10,117 nucleotides of DNA from CAJQND01 sp051010095 (lineage in GTDB: Bacteria > Pseudomonadota > Alphaproteobacteria > Rhizobiales > CAJQND01): assembly GCA_051010095.1 (NCBI GenBank), contig JBPCVX010000070.1, positions 1 to 10,117 of the forward strand, given 5' to 3'. This document shows positions 1 through 5,677 of this stretch, in pieces. The notes beneath the pieces are model-generated. The model was not told the DNA's origin, did not search any database, and saw only the letters and a list, made by a program, of their open reading frames with translations. The position numbers were made by a program, and so were the translations under genes. Position 1 is the stretch's first letter. Every line of letters begins with the position of its first letter.

Positions 1-127
1 CGCGCCTAACGGCGACATCTACCAAGGGGTGTTCACAGCTGGCAAGGGCAATGGCAAGTTTGTTATTACCAAGAAAGATGGCACACAAGAAGTGCAAGAC
101 TGGAAAGATGGGGAGATGATGAAATGA
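1..127 (+). CDS. MORN-repeat protein, C-terminal end (partial)
   Basis: The frame read from base 2 gives about 41 residues ending MMK and a TGA stop at 125-127; the start lies outside the window. The visible piece contains PNGDIYQGVFTAGKGNGKF followed by a second, weaker unit with DGTQEVQDWKDGEM. The pattern of aromatic and Gly residues around 'NG..Y.G.F..GK.NGKF' is the MORN-repeat pattern. MORN repeats form beta-hairpin rods, often in envelope-associated or surface proteins of proteobacteria; the role here cannot be told from the tail alone. The stop overlaps the ATG of the next gene (ATGA), so the two are probably translationally coupled. The MORN call is fair, but only the end of the protein can be seen. 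Confidence 0.6.
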   Translation, partial: APNGDIYQGVFTAGKGNGKFVITKKDGTQEVQDWKDGEMMK

Positions 128-429
128 CGCGCCCTCTTACAGCAATGATTCCCCGCAGCGCGACCTCAAAACTCTTGGTCGCTGGTGTTTTTGCCGCAGC
201 ACTTTTGATCACCCCAGCAAAATTCGCACCTGCTCATGCTGGAGCCCTTGAAGGCGCTCTTGGTGGTGCCCTGCTCGGCGGATTAATCGGAGGTCGCGGA
301 GGTATGATCGGCGGGGCCATAATGGGCGGTGTAATCGGCGGCGCGGCTAAAGCGGCAAAGAAAAACCGTCGTCGCTATAATCGTAAGCGTATGCAACGCA
401 GACAGCGCGCGTATAGGCGTCGGAGATAA
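124..429 (+). CDS. Secreted glycine-zipper protein with Arg-rich C-terminal tail
   Basis: This is a 101-residue protein with three parts. Residues 1-39 look like a Sec signal peptide with a hydrophobic core (LLVAGVFAAALLI) and a likely cut after AHA39. Residues 40-75 are a Gly/Ala-rich stretch with repeated GG pairs (GALGGALLGGLIGG, GGAIMGGVIGG), typical of glycine-zipper segments that pack or insert in membranes. Residues 79-101 are a tail in which 15 of 23 residues are Lys or Arg. The start ATG overlaps the upstream stop and has GGGGAG at 110-115 with an 8-nt spacer; Met8 is an alternative start. Small glycine-zipper envelope proteins are common in proteobacteria and mostly uncharacterised. 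The basic tail might bind LPS, peptidoglycan or another anionic partner, but that is inference. It is probably in one operon with the MORN gene and perhaps the porin 29 bp downstream. Confidence 0.75.
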   Translation: MTRPLTAMIPRSATSKLLVAGVFAAALLITPAKFAPAHAGALEGALGGALLGGLIGGRGGMIGGAIMGGVIGGAAKAAKKNRRRYNRKRMQRRQRAYRRRR

Positions 430-445
430 ATTATAGACAAGCGAT

Positions 446-451
446 AAAGGA
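446..451 (+). promoter_or_regulatory. Ribosome binding site of the porin gene
   Basis: AAAGGA lies 7 nt before the ATG at 459. It supports that start, which also gives a complete signal peptide. Confidence 0.6.
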
Positions 452-458
452 CGTTACT

Positions 459-1844
459 ATGGCTGGGAACAAAACGTTATTGCTAATGGGTACATCTCTG
501 GGGATTTGTGCTCTGCCGCACACTGCGTACGCGGATGATTTAACTAGTTTAAAAGCGCAGCTAGAAGCACTTCAGACGCAAGTGGCAACATTGGAGCAAC
601 GCCCCAAGACTTCTGCGCTTCCTGAAGGAACTGGATATCTAACAATCCGCAGAGGACACGAGCCCTACCCCAAATGGGATGCGCCAAATCGCGGAAACTC
701 TTCTCCTGAAGATCGGGGAGTGACCATTTCGATAACACCTTCTGCGGATGTTCCCGCGCCGACGACAGAAGTCACAATCTCTGGCTATGTCAAAGGCGAT
801 TTCATCTATGATTTCGATGAAAATCTAGGTGACAGCTTTGGTTACACGGATTTGCAACCCGCAGACAGGGATCAAGAGTTTCATGCGCATGCGCGCCAAA
901 CACGGTTCCGCATCAAATCTCGTACCGACACTGCAATTGGCGAAATTAGAACTCTCATCGAGGGAGATTTCTATGGATCGGGCAACCCTGCTGGAAGCTT
1001 TCGCCTCCGCCATGCCTGGGGTGAATGGGATTTCATGCCAAATTGGACGTTCGGTGCTGGCCGATACTGGACAAACTTTGCCCCGGGGTATGATCAACCT
1101 CCAACGGTCGACTTTAATGGCCCAGCCGGGTTAAGCACCAGCCGCCAAGCGCAAGTCCGCGTCACGTACGAAAGCGAAGGATTGACCGCAGCTGTGGCAC
1201 TTGAGCACCTTGTTCCAAGAGTCACCCATGACGGGACCATCACTGTATCGGGAACCGTTGATCCATCGGGCTACAGCCAGGTGCCACATTTAACAGGCAC
1301 CCTGAAATACGAAAGTACGAACAACTATAAATTGTCTATTCATGGTGTCATTGGCCAAGTTGGTGTTAATGGCAAAAAATCGCCCACGCCAATTGTAACC
1401 GGCAAAGACACACAATTTTTATGGGGTGTTATCGGTGCTGGATCAGTTACACTTGGCGAGGTGTTGACCATTCTCGCATCAGGTGGTGTGGGAAGAGGCG
1501 CTGCCCGCTATCTTGTTGGTACAGACACCCCTGCAAATGTTGGTGGAACACCTGCCGATCCAAAGGTTGAAGGCCGTGAGTATGCAAGTTTCTCTGCATC
1601 TGCGTTGCTTGACGTGACTGAAGAGGTTTCGTTCACAGCAGCTTACGGCCATTTGCAGTTTCCAAACAATTACACGAATGTTGGCGAAACCAAGCGTATT
1701 CAAACAGTTCATGTAAATGTTCTGTGGCAACCGGTCAGTCAAATGAAAATGGGCTTAGAGGTTATGTGGGCTAAGCGAAAAATCGAAGGCGTGGGTAGTC
1801 CCGATGCAGTGCGCGGTCAATTTGGTACCTGGTTCTTCTTTTAG
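459..1844 (+). CDS. DcaP-like trimeric outer-membrane porin
   Basis: This 461-residue protein has a signal peptide (residues 1-25, cut after AYA), then a short heptad-like segment (LTSLKAQLEALQTQVATLEQ, about 28-47). Such a segment is expected to form an N-terminal periplasmic coiled coil that assists trimer assembly. A beta-barrel region follows, opening with ISGYVKGDFIYDFD at 107-120, a phrase typical of DcaP-type and related porins. Alternating hydrophobic strands and loops continue to the C-terminus, which ends in WFFF. A terminal Phe is the known recognition signal for the BAM assembly machinery. DcaP porins pass small, often dicarboxylic or aromatic, solutes through the outer membrane; the substrate here is unknown. 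The gene ends only 5 bp before the end of the convergent thioesterase gene, with no obvious intrinsic terminator, so the transcripts may overlap. Confidence 0.8.
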   Translation: MAGNKTLLLMGTSLGICALPHTAYADDLTSLKAQLEALQTQVATLEQRPKTSALPEGTGYLTIRRGHEPYPKWDAPNRGNSSPEDRGVTISITPSADVPAPTTEVTISGYVKGDFIYDFDENLGDSFGYTDLQPADRDQEFHAHARQTRFRIKSRTDTAIGEIRTLIEGDFYGSGNPAGSFRLRHAWGEWDFMPNWTFGAGRYWTNFAPGYDQPPTVDFNGPAGLSTSRQAQVRVTYESEGLTAAVALEHLVPRVTHDGTITVSGTVDPSGYSQVPHLTGTLKYESTNNYKLSIHGVIGQVGVNGKKSPTPIVTGKDTQFLWGVIGAGSVTLGEVLTILASGGVGRGAARYLVGTDTPANVGGTPADPKVEGREYASFSASALLDVTEEVSFTAAYGHLQFPNNYTNVGETKRIQTVHVNVLWQPVSQMKMGLEVMWAKRKIEGVGSPDAVRGQFGTWFFF

Positions 1845-1849
1845 ACGTT

Positions 1850-2284
1850 TTACTGGTCTTTGCCGCCGGTTATTTTGCGCGCAACACGTGCTGCAAACTT
1901 GTCTGAGTTGACAACAATACGCCGATGCGTGCCGGTAGCGATCTCCTCTACCTCGTCTTCTGCGCGCACTTCAAACTCAAGCAAGCGCCCTTCGATTCTT
2001 ACCAATTTTGCGCTGGCACGCGCATTCATACCAACGGGTGTTGCCGCAATGTGAGATACGTCAAGATGGGTTCCTAGGCTTTGTTGGCCTGCAGGCAGAT
2101 CATTCTCGATAGCATTTAGAGCTGCCGCTTCTATAAGATTAATCATTACCGGCGTTGCTAAAACACCCGCTGTACCGCTCCCAACACTGCTGGCGGTATC
2201 TTCTTCACCAACCGTTCGTTCGGCGTAACCGCTTTTACCTGGTTGGAGTTTTGTCAGATTATTCACCGTCACCTCAGTCTTCAT
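1850..2284 (-). CDS. FlK-like hotdog-fold acyl-CoA thioesterase
   Basis: This is a 144-residue cytoplasmic protein, the usual length for the fluoroacetyl-CoA thioesterase (FlK) family. It opens with LQPGKSGYAERTVGEEDTA and continues through VLATPVMINLIEAAA, GTHLDVSHIAATPVGM, and a closing strand with IATGTHRRIVV. T44, E52 and H78 fall where FlK has its catalytic Thr-Glu-His triad. The family hydrolyses short acyl-CoA thioesters. In most bacteria the physiological substrate is unknown, and fluoroacetyl-CoA is the special case of Streptomyces cattleya. The ATG lacks a clear Shine-Dalgarno, and a 14-bp GntR-type palindrome lies only 10 bp upstream, so the transcript may have a very short leader. 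It follows the cyclase gene on the same strand after 104 bp (from 2389's gene end at 2430, the gap is 145 bp). Family is confident; substrate unknown. Confidence 0.85.
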   Translation of the reverse strand: MKTEVTVNNLTKLQPGKSGYAERTVGEEDTASSVGSGTAGVLATPVMINLIEAAALNAIENDLPAGQQSLGTHLDVSHIAATPVGMNARASAKLVRIEGRLLEFEVRAEDEVEEIATGTHRRIVVNSDKFAARVARKITGGKDQ

Positions 2285-2294
2285 TTACTTGGTA

Positions 2295-2308
2295 TGTGGT
2301 ATACCACA
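2295..2308. promoter_or_regulatory. Candidate GntR/FadR-subfamily operator
   Basis: TGTGGTATACCACA is a perfect 14-bp palindrome placed 10 bp upstream of the thioesterase start. Its core TGGTATACCA matches the kind of site bound by FadR-subfamily (FCD-domain) GntR regulators. On the minus strand a weak TTGATC element lies about 15 nt before TATACC, so the palindrome may overlap the -10 box, as expected for a repressor site. No GntR regulator is encoded in this window. The palindrome is seen directly; the regulator class is inference. Confidence 0.5.
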
Positions 2309-2343
2309 GATAATGGAAGATCAAAAGTCTGCTGATTTCTGGG

Positions 2344-2373
2344 TGATGCAAACCTTCAATCCAAGTTGCATCA
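2344..2373. repeat. Inverted repeat, 8-bp arms, 14-nt loop
   Basis: TGATGCAA (2344-2351) and TTGCATCA (2366-2373) are exact complements. The repeat lies 57 bp after the cyclase stop and 60 bp before the thioesterase start on the minus strand. No U-run follows on either strand, so it is not a standard intrinsic terminator. It could be a two-half-site operator or a processing or stability hairpin in the intergenic mRNA. Confidence 0.4.
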
Positions 2374-2429
2374 AGCCTCCGATGATCTGCTACGATGGCA
2401 CGAACCAGCAAAACAATTGAGTTCAGTGA

Positions 2430-3389
2430 TTAGCGAATTGCAGTTGGGTTGATAATCATTTGCACAGCACCGCGTAGCCTTGTTGTGCCGAGCACAAACA
2501 TAAATTCCCACGCTTCGTCTTTAGCAAGTTCACGCGTGTCCATGTTCTCGAGAATAAATATTCCATTTTTAGGCAGCAGAATTTGGTGAACTTCAAACAC
2601 CCCCACCCCCTTTTCAAAGGGAACGGCTTCCAAACCCCAAGTGTCAGCACCAACTGCAAGCACTTCCTTCTCAACCAGATATTCTGCCCCGGTTTTGCCA
2701 AGGCCTGGTTCTACTGAAACATAACGTTTCAAATCTGGCTTTGCACCATCAAGCAAGTTCAACCAACCAGAATGAAACAAAACCACATCGCCTTTACGAA
2801 TTTCAACACCTTGTTTTTTAGCAGCGCCTTCGATGTCCTCCTTGGTATAAGGAGTTCCTTCTTTGATGATATCAACTCCGAAATATGCCGACATATCGAG
2901 AAGAACGCCTCGGGCAACAAATGGCGGAAGCTTTTCAAGACCAAGCTTTTTTAACCCGTCGACTTTGGCAAAATCTGAATCTTTATGTCCGTTGTAATAT
3001 ATGTGATCGACGCCAATGTGCCCAAGTCCGTCGATCTGCGAACCGATTCCAAGCCATCCCATGAAAATATCATCATTATACGTTGTTTTTGTTGGCCCCA
3101 AACCTGATGTGGAAATCTGATTGGGCTGCAAAATTGTCACGGATAATGAACGCGGCGCGAAGGCCGGAGTATCTTTGTCTACAACAATACCAAGGTTATA
3201 TGTCTTGCCAGTCTTGATGAGCTTGGAAGCAGCTAATACGCTCTCGGGCGTTATGAGGTTTGCAGCGCCTATTTCATCACCAGGTCCCCATTTAGACTTT
3301 TTCCAATCTTCATTCTCTTCCGCGTTTGCTGAAAGTGAAAATCCCAAGCTCAAAAGTGATAAGAGTATAACTTTAACCAATTTGAACAT
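2430..3389 (-). CDS. Exported cyclase-family (kynurenine formamidase-like) hydrolase
   Basis: From the ATG at 3389 the protein has 319 residues. Residues 1-23 are a Sec signal peptide (KLVKVILLSLLSLGFSLS, cut after ANA), so it should act in the periplasm. The rest matches the long form of the putative cyclase family (PF04199), which includes KynB and isatin hydrolase. Landmarks are WGPGDEIGAANLITP near the N-terminus, GSQIDGLGHIG at 116-126, DTWGLEAVPFEKG at 249-261, VHQILL at 267-272, and ILENMDTREL with E281. Classical members bind metal through HxGTHxDxPxH. Here D120 and H124 remain, but the His after GT/GS is Gln118. The frame can be extended six codons to a TTG, but GGAGGAA just before ATG 3389 decides the start. 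Members hydrolyse amide, lactam or lactone bonds; the substrate is unknown. Transcribed toward the thioesterase gene. Confidence 0.8.
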   Translation of the reverse strand: MFKLVKVILLSLLSLGFSLSANAEENEDWKKSKWGPGDEIGAANLITPESVLAASKLIKTGKTYNLGIVVDKDTPAFAPRSLSVTILQPNQISTSGLGPTKTTYNDDIFMGWLGIGSQIDGLGHIGVDHIYYNGHKDSDFAKVDGLKKLGLEKLPPFVARGVLLDMSAYFGVDIIKEGTPYTKEDIEGAAKKQGVEIRKGDVVLFHSGWLNLLDGAKPDLKRYVSVEPGLGKTGAEYLVEKEVLAVGADTWGLEAVPFEKGVGVFEVHQILLPKNGIFILENMDTRELAKDEAWEFMFVLGTTRLRGAVQMIINPTAIR

Positions 3390-3393
3390 TTCG

Positions 3394-3400
3394 TTCCTCC
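3394..3400 (-). promoter_or_regulatory. Strong ribosome binding site of the cyclase gene
   Basis: On the minus strand GGAGGAA is followed by CGAA and ATG. This near-ideal Shine-Dalgarno fixes the start at 3389 and rules out the upstream TTG at 3407. Confidence 0.75.
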
Positions 3401-3465
3401 GGCCCAAACATTCTTTAAGCGATTGAATCTATGGTAGCAGGCTCTTTCGCCATTGCAACGCGTTT

Positions 3466-3507
3466 GCTCCCATCCCATATTCAGTAAAGGATAAAACTGC
3501 TGGGAGC
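3466..3507 (+). repeat. Inverted repeat pairing with the ribosome binding site
   Basis: GCTCCCA (3466-3472) is the exact complement of TGGGAGC (3501-3507). The latter contains the Shine-Dalgarno GGGAG of the gene starting at 3513. If the transcript starts upstream of 3466, a 7-bp stem with a 28-nt loop would cover the ribosome binding site. The complementarity is seen; regulation is inference. Confidence 0.3.
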
Positions 3508-3512
3508 CGAAC

Positions 3513-3971
3513 ATGTTCGAGAAACCTTCGCTTATAGCAAGAATAGCAATAGGCAAACTTGTGGGTTTGGTTTTTGGGCTAATCGGGTTTTTCATGCTTC
3601 CAGTTCTCTCGCCAGATACAAGCGAGATGCTGCGTTGGGCGATCCTGCTATGGTATACAACTCTTGGCGCTTTCATCGGATTGTTTGGTGTCATGGATGA
3701 ACACCCACTGTTTGGAATTCGCCTCTATTGGTGGTTTCGCGGTCCATGGATCGGTGCGTGGATGAACTTTGTACTCACCCTCTTCGCTTATGACACAATG
3801 AGAACGGTTCTCGTGTCTGTTTTCGGACAAGACGGAGCGCTTACCTCGCCTTTTTGGTTTGTTGCAGAAGGTGCAATCGTCGGGTTGATAATCGCGTACT
3901 TCGCCACGCGGTTTGGTGGTGAGGGACCGCTCACCGCTAGCGAGGACGCTGCACGTATCGCAAAATCATAA
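3513..3971 (+). CDS. Small four-helix inner-membrane protein, function unknown
   Basis: The 152-residue product has four hydrophobic segments at about 11-31, 42-62, 79-103 and 114-133. Between helices two and three is a short loop (MDEHPLFGIRLYWWFRGPW) that is rich in aromatics and looks conserved. The C-terminal 18 or so residues are polar (EGPLTASEDAARIAKS) and probably cytoplasmic. The start is supported by GGGAG at 3502-3506, 6 nt before the ATG. I do not recognise a named family; it resembles hypothetical integral membrane proteins found across alphaproteobacteria. It is divergent from the cyclase gene across 123 bp, and 117 bp separate its stop from the next gene on the same strand. No catalytic motif is visible. 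Confidence 0.7.
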   Translation: MFEKPSLIARIAIGKLVGLVFGLIGFFMLPVLSPDTSEMLRWAILLWYTTLGAFIGLFGVMDEHPLFGIRLYWWFRGPWIGAWMNFVLTLFAYDTMRTVLVSVFGQDGALTSPFWFVAEGAIVGLIIAYFATRFGGEGPLTASEDAARIAKS

Positions 3972-4030
3972 TGAACAGAGATTAAAAATTTTGCGAAGAA
4001 TTTTATACAAAACTAAACCAATTCAAGCAT

Positions 4031-4070
4031 AATCATACGAACACGGCGAATCACGTGCCGTGTGATGATT
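4031..4070. repeat. Extended imperfect hairpin before the 4089 gene
   Basis: ACACGGC (4041-4047) pairs exactly with GCCGTGT (4057-4063) across a 9-nt loop. The stem resumes outside with AATCAT (4031-4036) and ATGATT (4065-4070), with a 4-nt/1-nt internal loop between the two parts. The loop region contains CACGTG (4052-4057). It lies 18 bp before the favoured start of the next gene. No T-run follows, so it is unlikely to be the terminator of the upstream membrane-protein gene. An operator or leader hairpin is more likely. Confidence 0.45.
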
Positions 4071-4088
4071 ATTAAGGGTTGGGACATC

Positions 4089-4808
4089 ATGGTAACAAAG
4101 GGGCTTTCCGACCCCTTAAGCGTTAGTCGCGCGATCGCCATTCTTGAGCAGCAGCTCGATGAGATTGGTTTAAAAGCAGAATTCAGCAACGACATGGGCG
4201 CATTAGCTGCTGAACGTCTGCGCGTGCGTGCGAGTCGCATTTCCCCGATGTTCGACCCTGACGTCAACGATTTCAATTATAACAATGCATTCTGGATGCG
4301 TGTGTTGAACCAAGATGGAGACGTGATTAGTCTTCAGGCATTCCGTCGGGATGAAGTCGGTTCAAATCTTGCCGACTGGGCTCTGCCTTGGATGATAGGC
4401 CTATATGCGCGCCGTTCAGAGCTTATTGTTCCCAACCTTTTGCGCCCTCCGCCAAATTCTAAATCTGAACGCATTTCAGGTTCTCTTGCATATCATGGGG
4501 AATTGTGGATTTCGAGAAATGCAGGACCACGCAATCTCATGGAACTCATTCCTAAACTCGGTCTCTTGCTCACGTTGATAAAATGGCAGCCAGATGCCAC
4601 TTGGGCATTAGTGAGCCATGCAATGGCAACACGAGGCCACGCACTTCGAAGCGGTTACGCTCACTTTGAACGTGGGTTTCTGAATTGGGACTGGAAACCT
4701 GAAGGTGCGGAAGATGTTGAATGGCTAGTGCTATCTGAACGCACAGATCTGGAATTCATCGCTAATGATCTCACTTACACAAATGGGATCCCGCCTACAT
4801 CAGACTAA
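4089..4808 (+). CDS. Conserved-looking hypothetical protein, family not recognised
   Basis: From the ATG at 4089 the product has 239 residues, soluble, with no signal peptide or membrane segment. GGGA and AAGGG lie 4 and 10 nt upstream. GTG 4062 and ATG 4065 are in frame, but they sit inside the preceding hairpin and lack a Shine-Dalgarno. It begins with an amphipathic helical stretch (VSRAIAILEQQLDEIGL). A beta-like segment FWMRVLNQDGDVISLQAFRR follows, then LAYHGELWIS near 133-142, a helical LIPKLGLLLTLIKW, and WLVLSERTDLEFI at 212-224. The strand-helix layout with YHGE is faintly like GNAT acyltransferases, but no acetyl-CoA loop is evident and I do not assign it. Its last 14 bp overlap the end of the convergent PAS-like gene. 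Confidence 0.65.
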   Translation: MVTKGLSDPLSVSRAIAILEQQLDEIGLKAEFSNDMGALAAERLRVRASRISPMFDPDVNDFNYNNAFWMRVLNQDGDVISLQAFRRDEVGSNLADWALPWMIGLYARRSELIVPNLLRPPPNSKSERISGSLAYHGELWISRNAGPRNLMELIPKLGLLLTLIKWQPDATWALVSHAMATRGHALRSGYAHFERGFLNWDWKPEGAEDVEWLVLSERTDLEFIANDLTYTNGIPPTSD

Positions 4809-5559
4809 TGTCGACTTCCCCAACCTGTGTAATAACAGACACCCCATATCGATGATCGTGAAATTTGTGAGGCACCACAACCCTCTGGTAAGGCGCCCAA
4901 AAGCGATTACCATTCACATGGTTGTTCATGAGTGCGTATACATGATCATAATGAGGCCTCCAATTTTCCAACACTTTAAGATAGGCCTTGGAAACCGTGC
5001 TGTCATACTCATGACCGGTGCGTGTCGCATAACTTTCAGGGTCATGACCGAACCATCGCGCAATACTTGATTTTTCTCCAATACTCTCAACATGGAATTG
5101 GTCAGTGCGATCATCATATGCGCAATCGACCCTGAACAACTCAAGTGAAGATGCGTCAGACAAGGCATGGCGCAACAATGCCGGAATGCTCGTTTCTCCG
5201 GGGTTCATTTCTTTAATGTAAGTCGTCTCGTGAATCTTGACATCTGCCTTGGACATAAGTGTTTCCAGGCGTGTCATTGCTTCAACGCAAGATGTATAGC
5301 GTTCAACAATCCACCCCTCTTTATAGAAATCGAGCTGATATGGCGGTGGACACGATTTTAGATAGTCGATCACAAAGAACAGGGACGCCCAGCTCGCTTG
5401 TTCCAAATACCAACGTACCACGGTGCCACTCGACGAAATGGCGAGCAAAACCATACGGTTTTGCCGCATTAAGTGGGTCGCGTCGTCGCTATTGCCAAGC
5501 TCAGGCGCTAGCTCGATCGGCTTGCCATTATCAATCCAAACTTGGCATGCACTAGTCAT
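4795..5559 (-). CDS. PAS-like domain protein, possible sensor
   Basis: The 254-residue product is soluble, without signal peptide or membrane helix. Residues about 1-110 form an unrecognised alpha/beta region (MVLLAISSSGTVVRWYLEQ, then LFFVIDYL). Residues about 138-252 look like a PAS-type domain as found in alphaproteobacterial single-domain PAS proteins: SLELFRVDCAYDDRTDQF, IARWFGHDPESY, a helix SKAYLKVLENWRPHY, then strands FWAPYQRVVVPH and YGVSVITQVGEVDIS. No kinase, cyclase or DNA-binding output domain follows. PAS domains sense ligands, redox state or light, or mediate dimerisation; which applies here is unknown. The start ATG has only a distant GGGG about 12 nt upstream. The leader contains two competing inverted repeats. 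The gene lies downstream of the EamA transporter gene on the same strand. Confidence 0.6.
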   Translation of the reverse strand: MTSACQVWIDNGKPIELAPELGNSDDATHLMRQNRMVLLAISSSGTVVRWYLEQASWASLFFVIDYLKSCPPPYQLDFYKEGWIVERYTSCVEAMTRLETLMSKADVKIHETTYIKEMNPGETSIPALLRHALSDASSLELFRVDCAYDDRTDQFHVESIGEKSSIARWFGHDPESYATRTGHEYDSTVSKAYLKVLENWRPHYDHVYALMNNHVNGNRFWAPYQRVVVPHKFHDHRYGVSVITQVGEVDISLM

Positions 5560-5574
5560 ATTTTAAGTTGCCCC

Positions 5575-5610
5575 AATTGCCCCGGACCTGTTTGGCAATT
5601 AGCCGGTCCG
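5575..5610 (-). repeat. Two interlocking inverted repeats in the leader of the PAS-like gene
   Basis: Repeat 1 is AATTGCC (5575-5581) with GGCAATT (5594-5600). Repeat 2 is CGGACC (5583-5588) with GGTCCG (5605-5610), extended inside by GGC (5594-5596) with GCC (5602-5604). Both use 5594-5596, and their arms alternate, so the full hairpins exclude each other (or a strained pseudoknot forms). They end 15 nt before the start at 5559. On the minus strand the tandem GGGGCAA-TT-GGGGCAA follows, and the second GGGG may be the ribosome binding site. This arrangement resembles an attenuator or translational switch; no known riboswitch class was recognised. Confidence 0.45.
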
Positions 5611-5677
5611 CTATTCAAGCGCATCTGTGTTTGCGTCTGGTAAATCAATTCATTCAACTTTTCAGGAACCCTCATTT

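Noticed and set aside
3651..3660. TGGTATACAA, a near match to the GntR-type operator
   Set aside because: Lies inside the membrane-protein coding region (codons for Trp-Tyr-Thr) and is not a full palindrome; probably chance.
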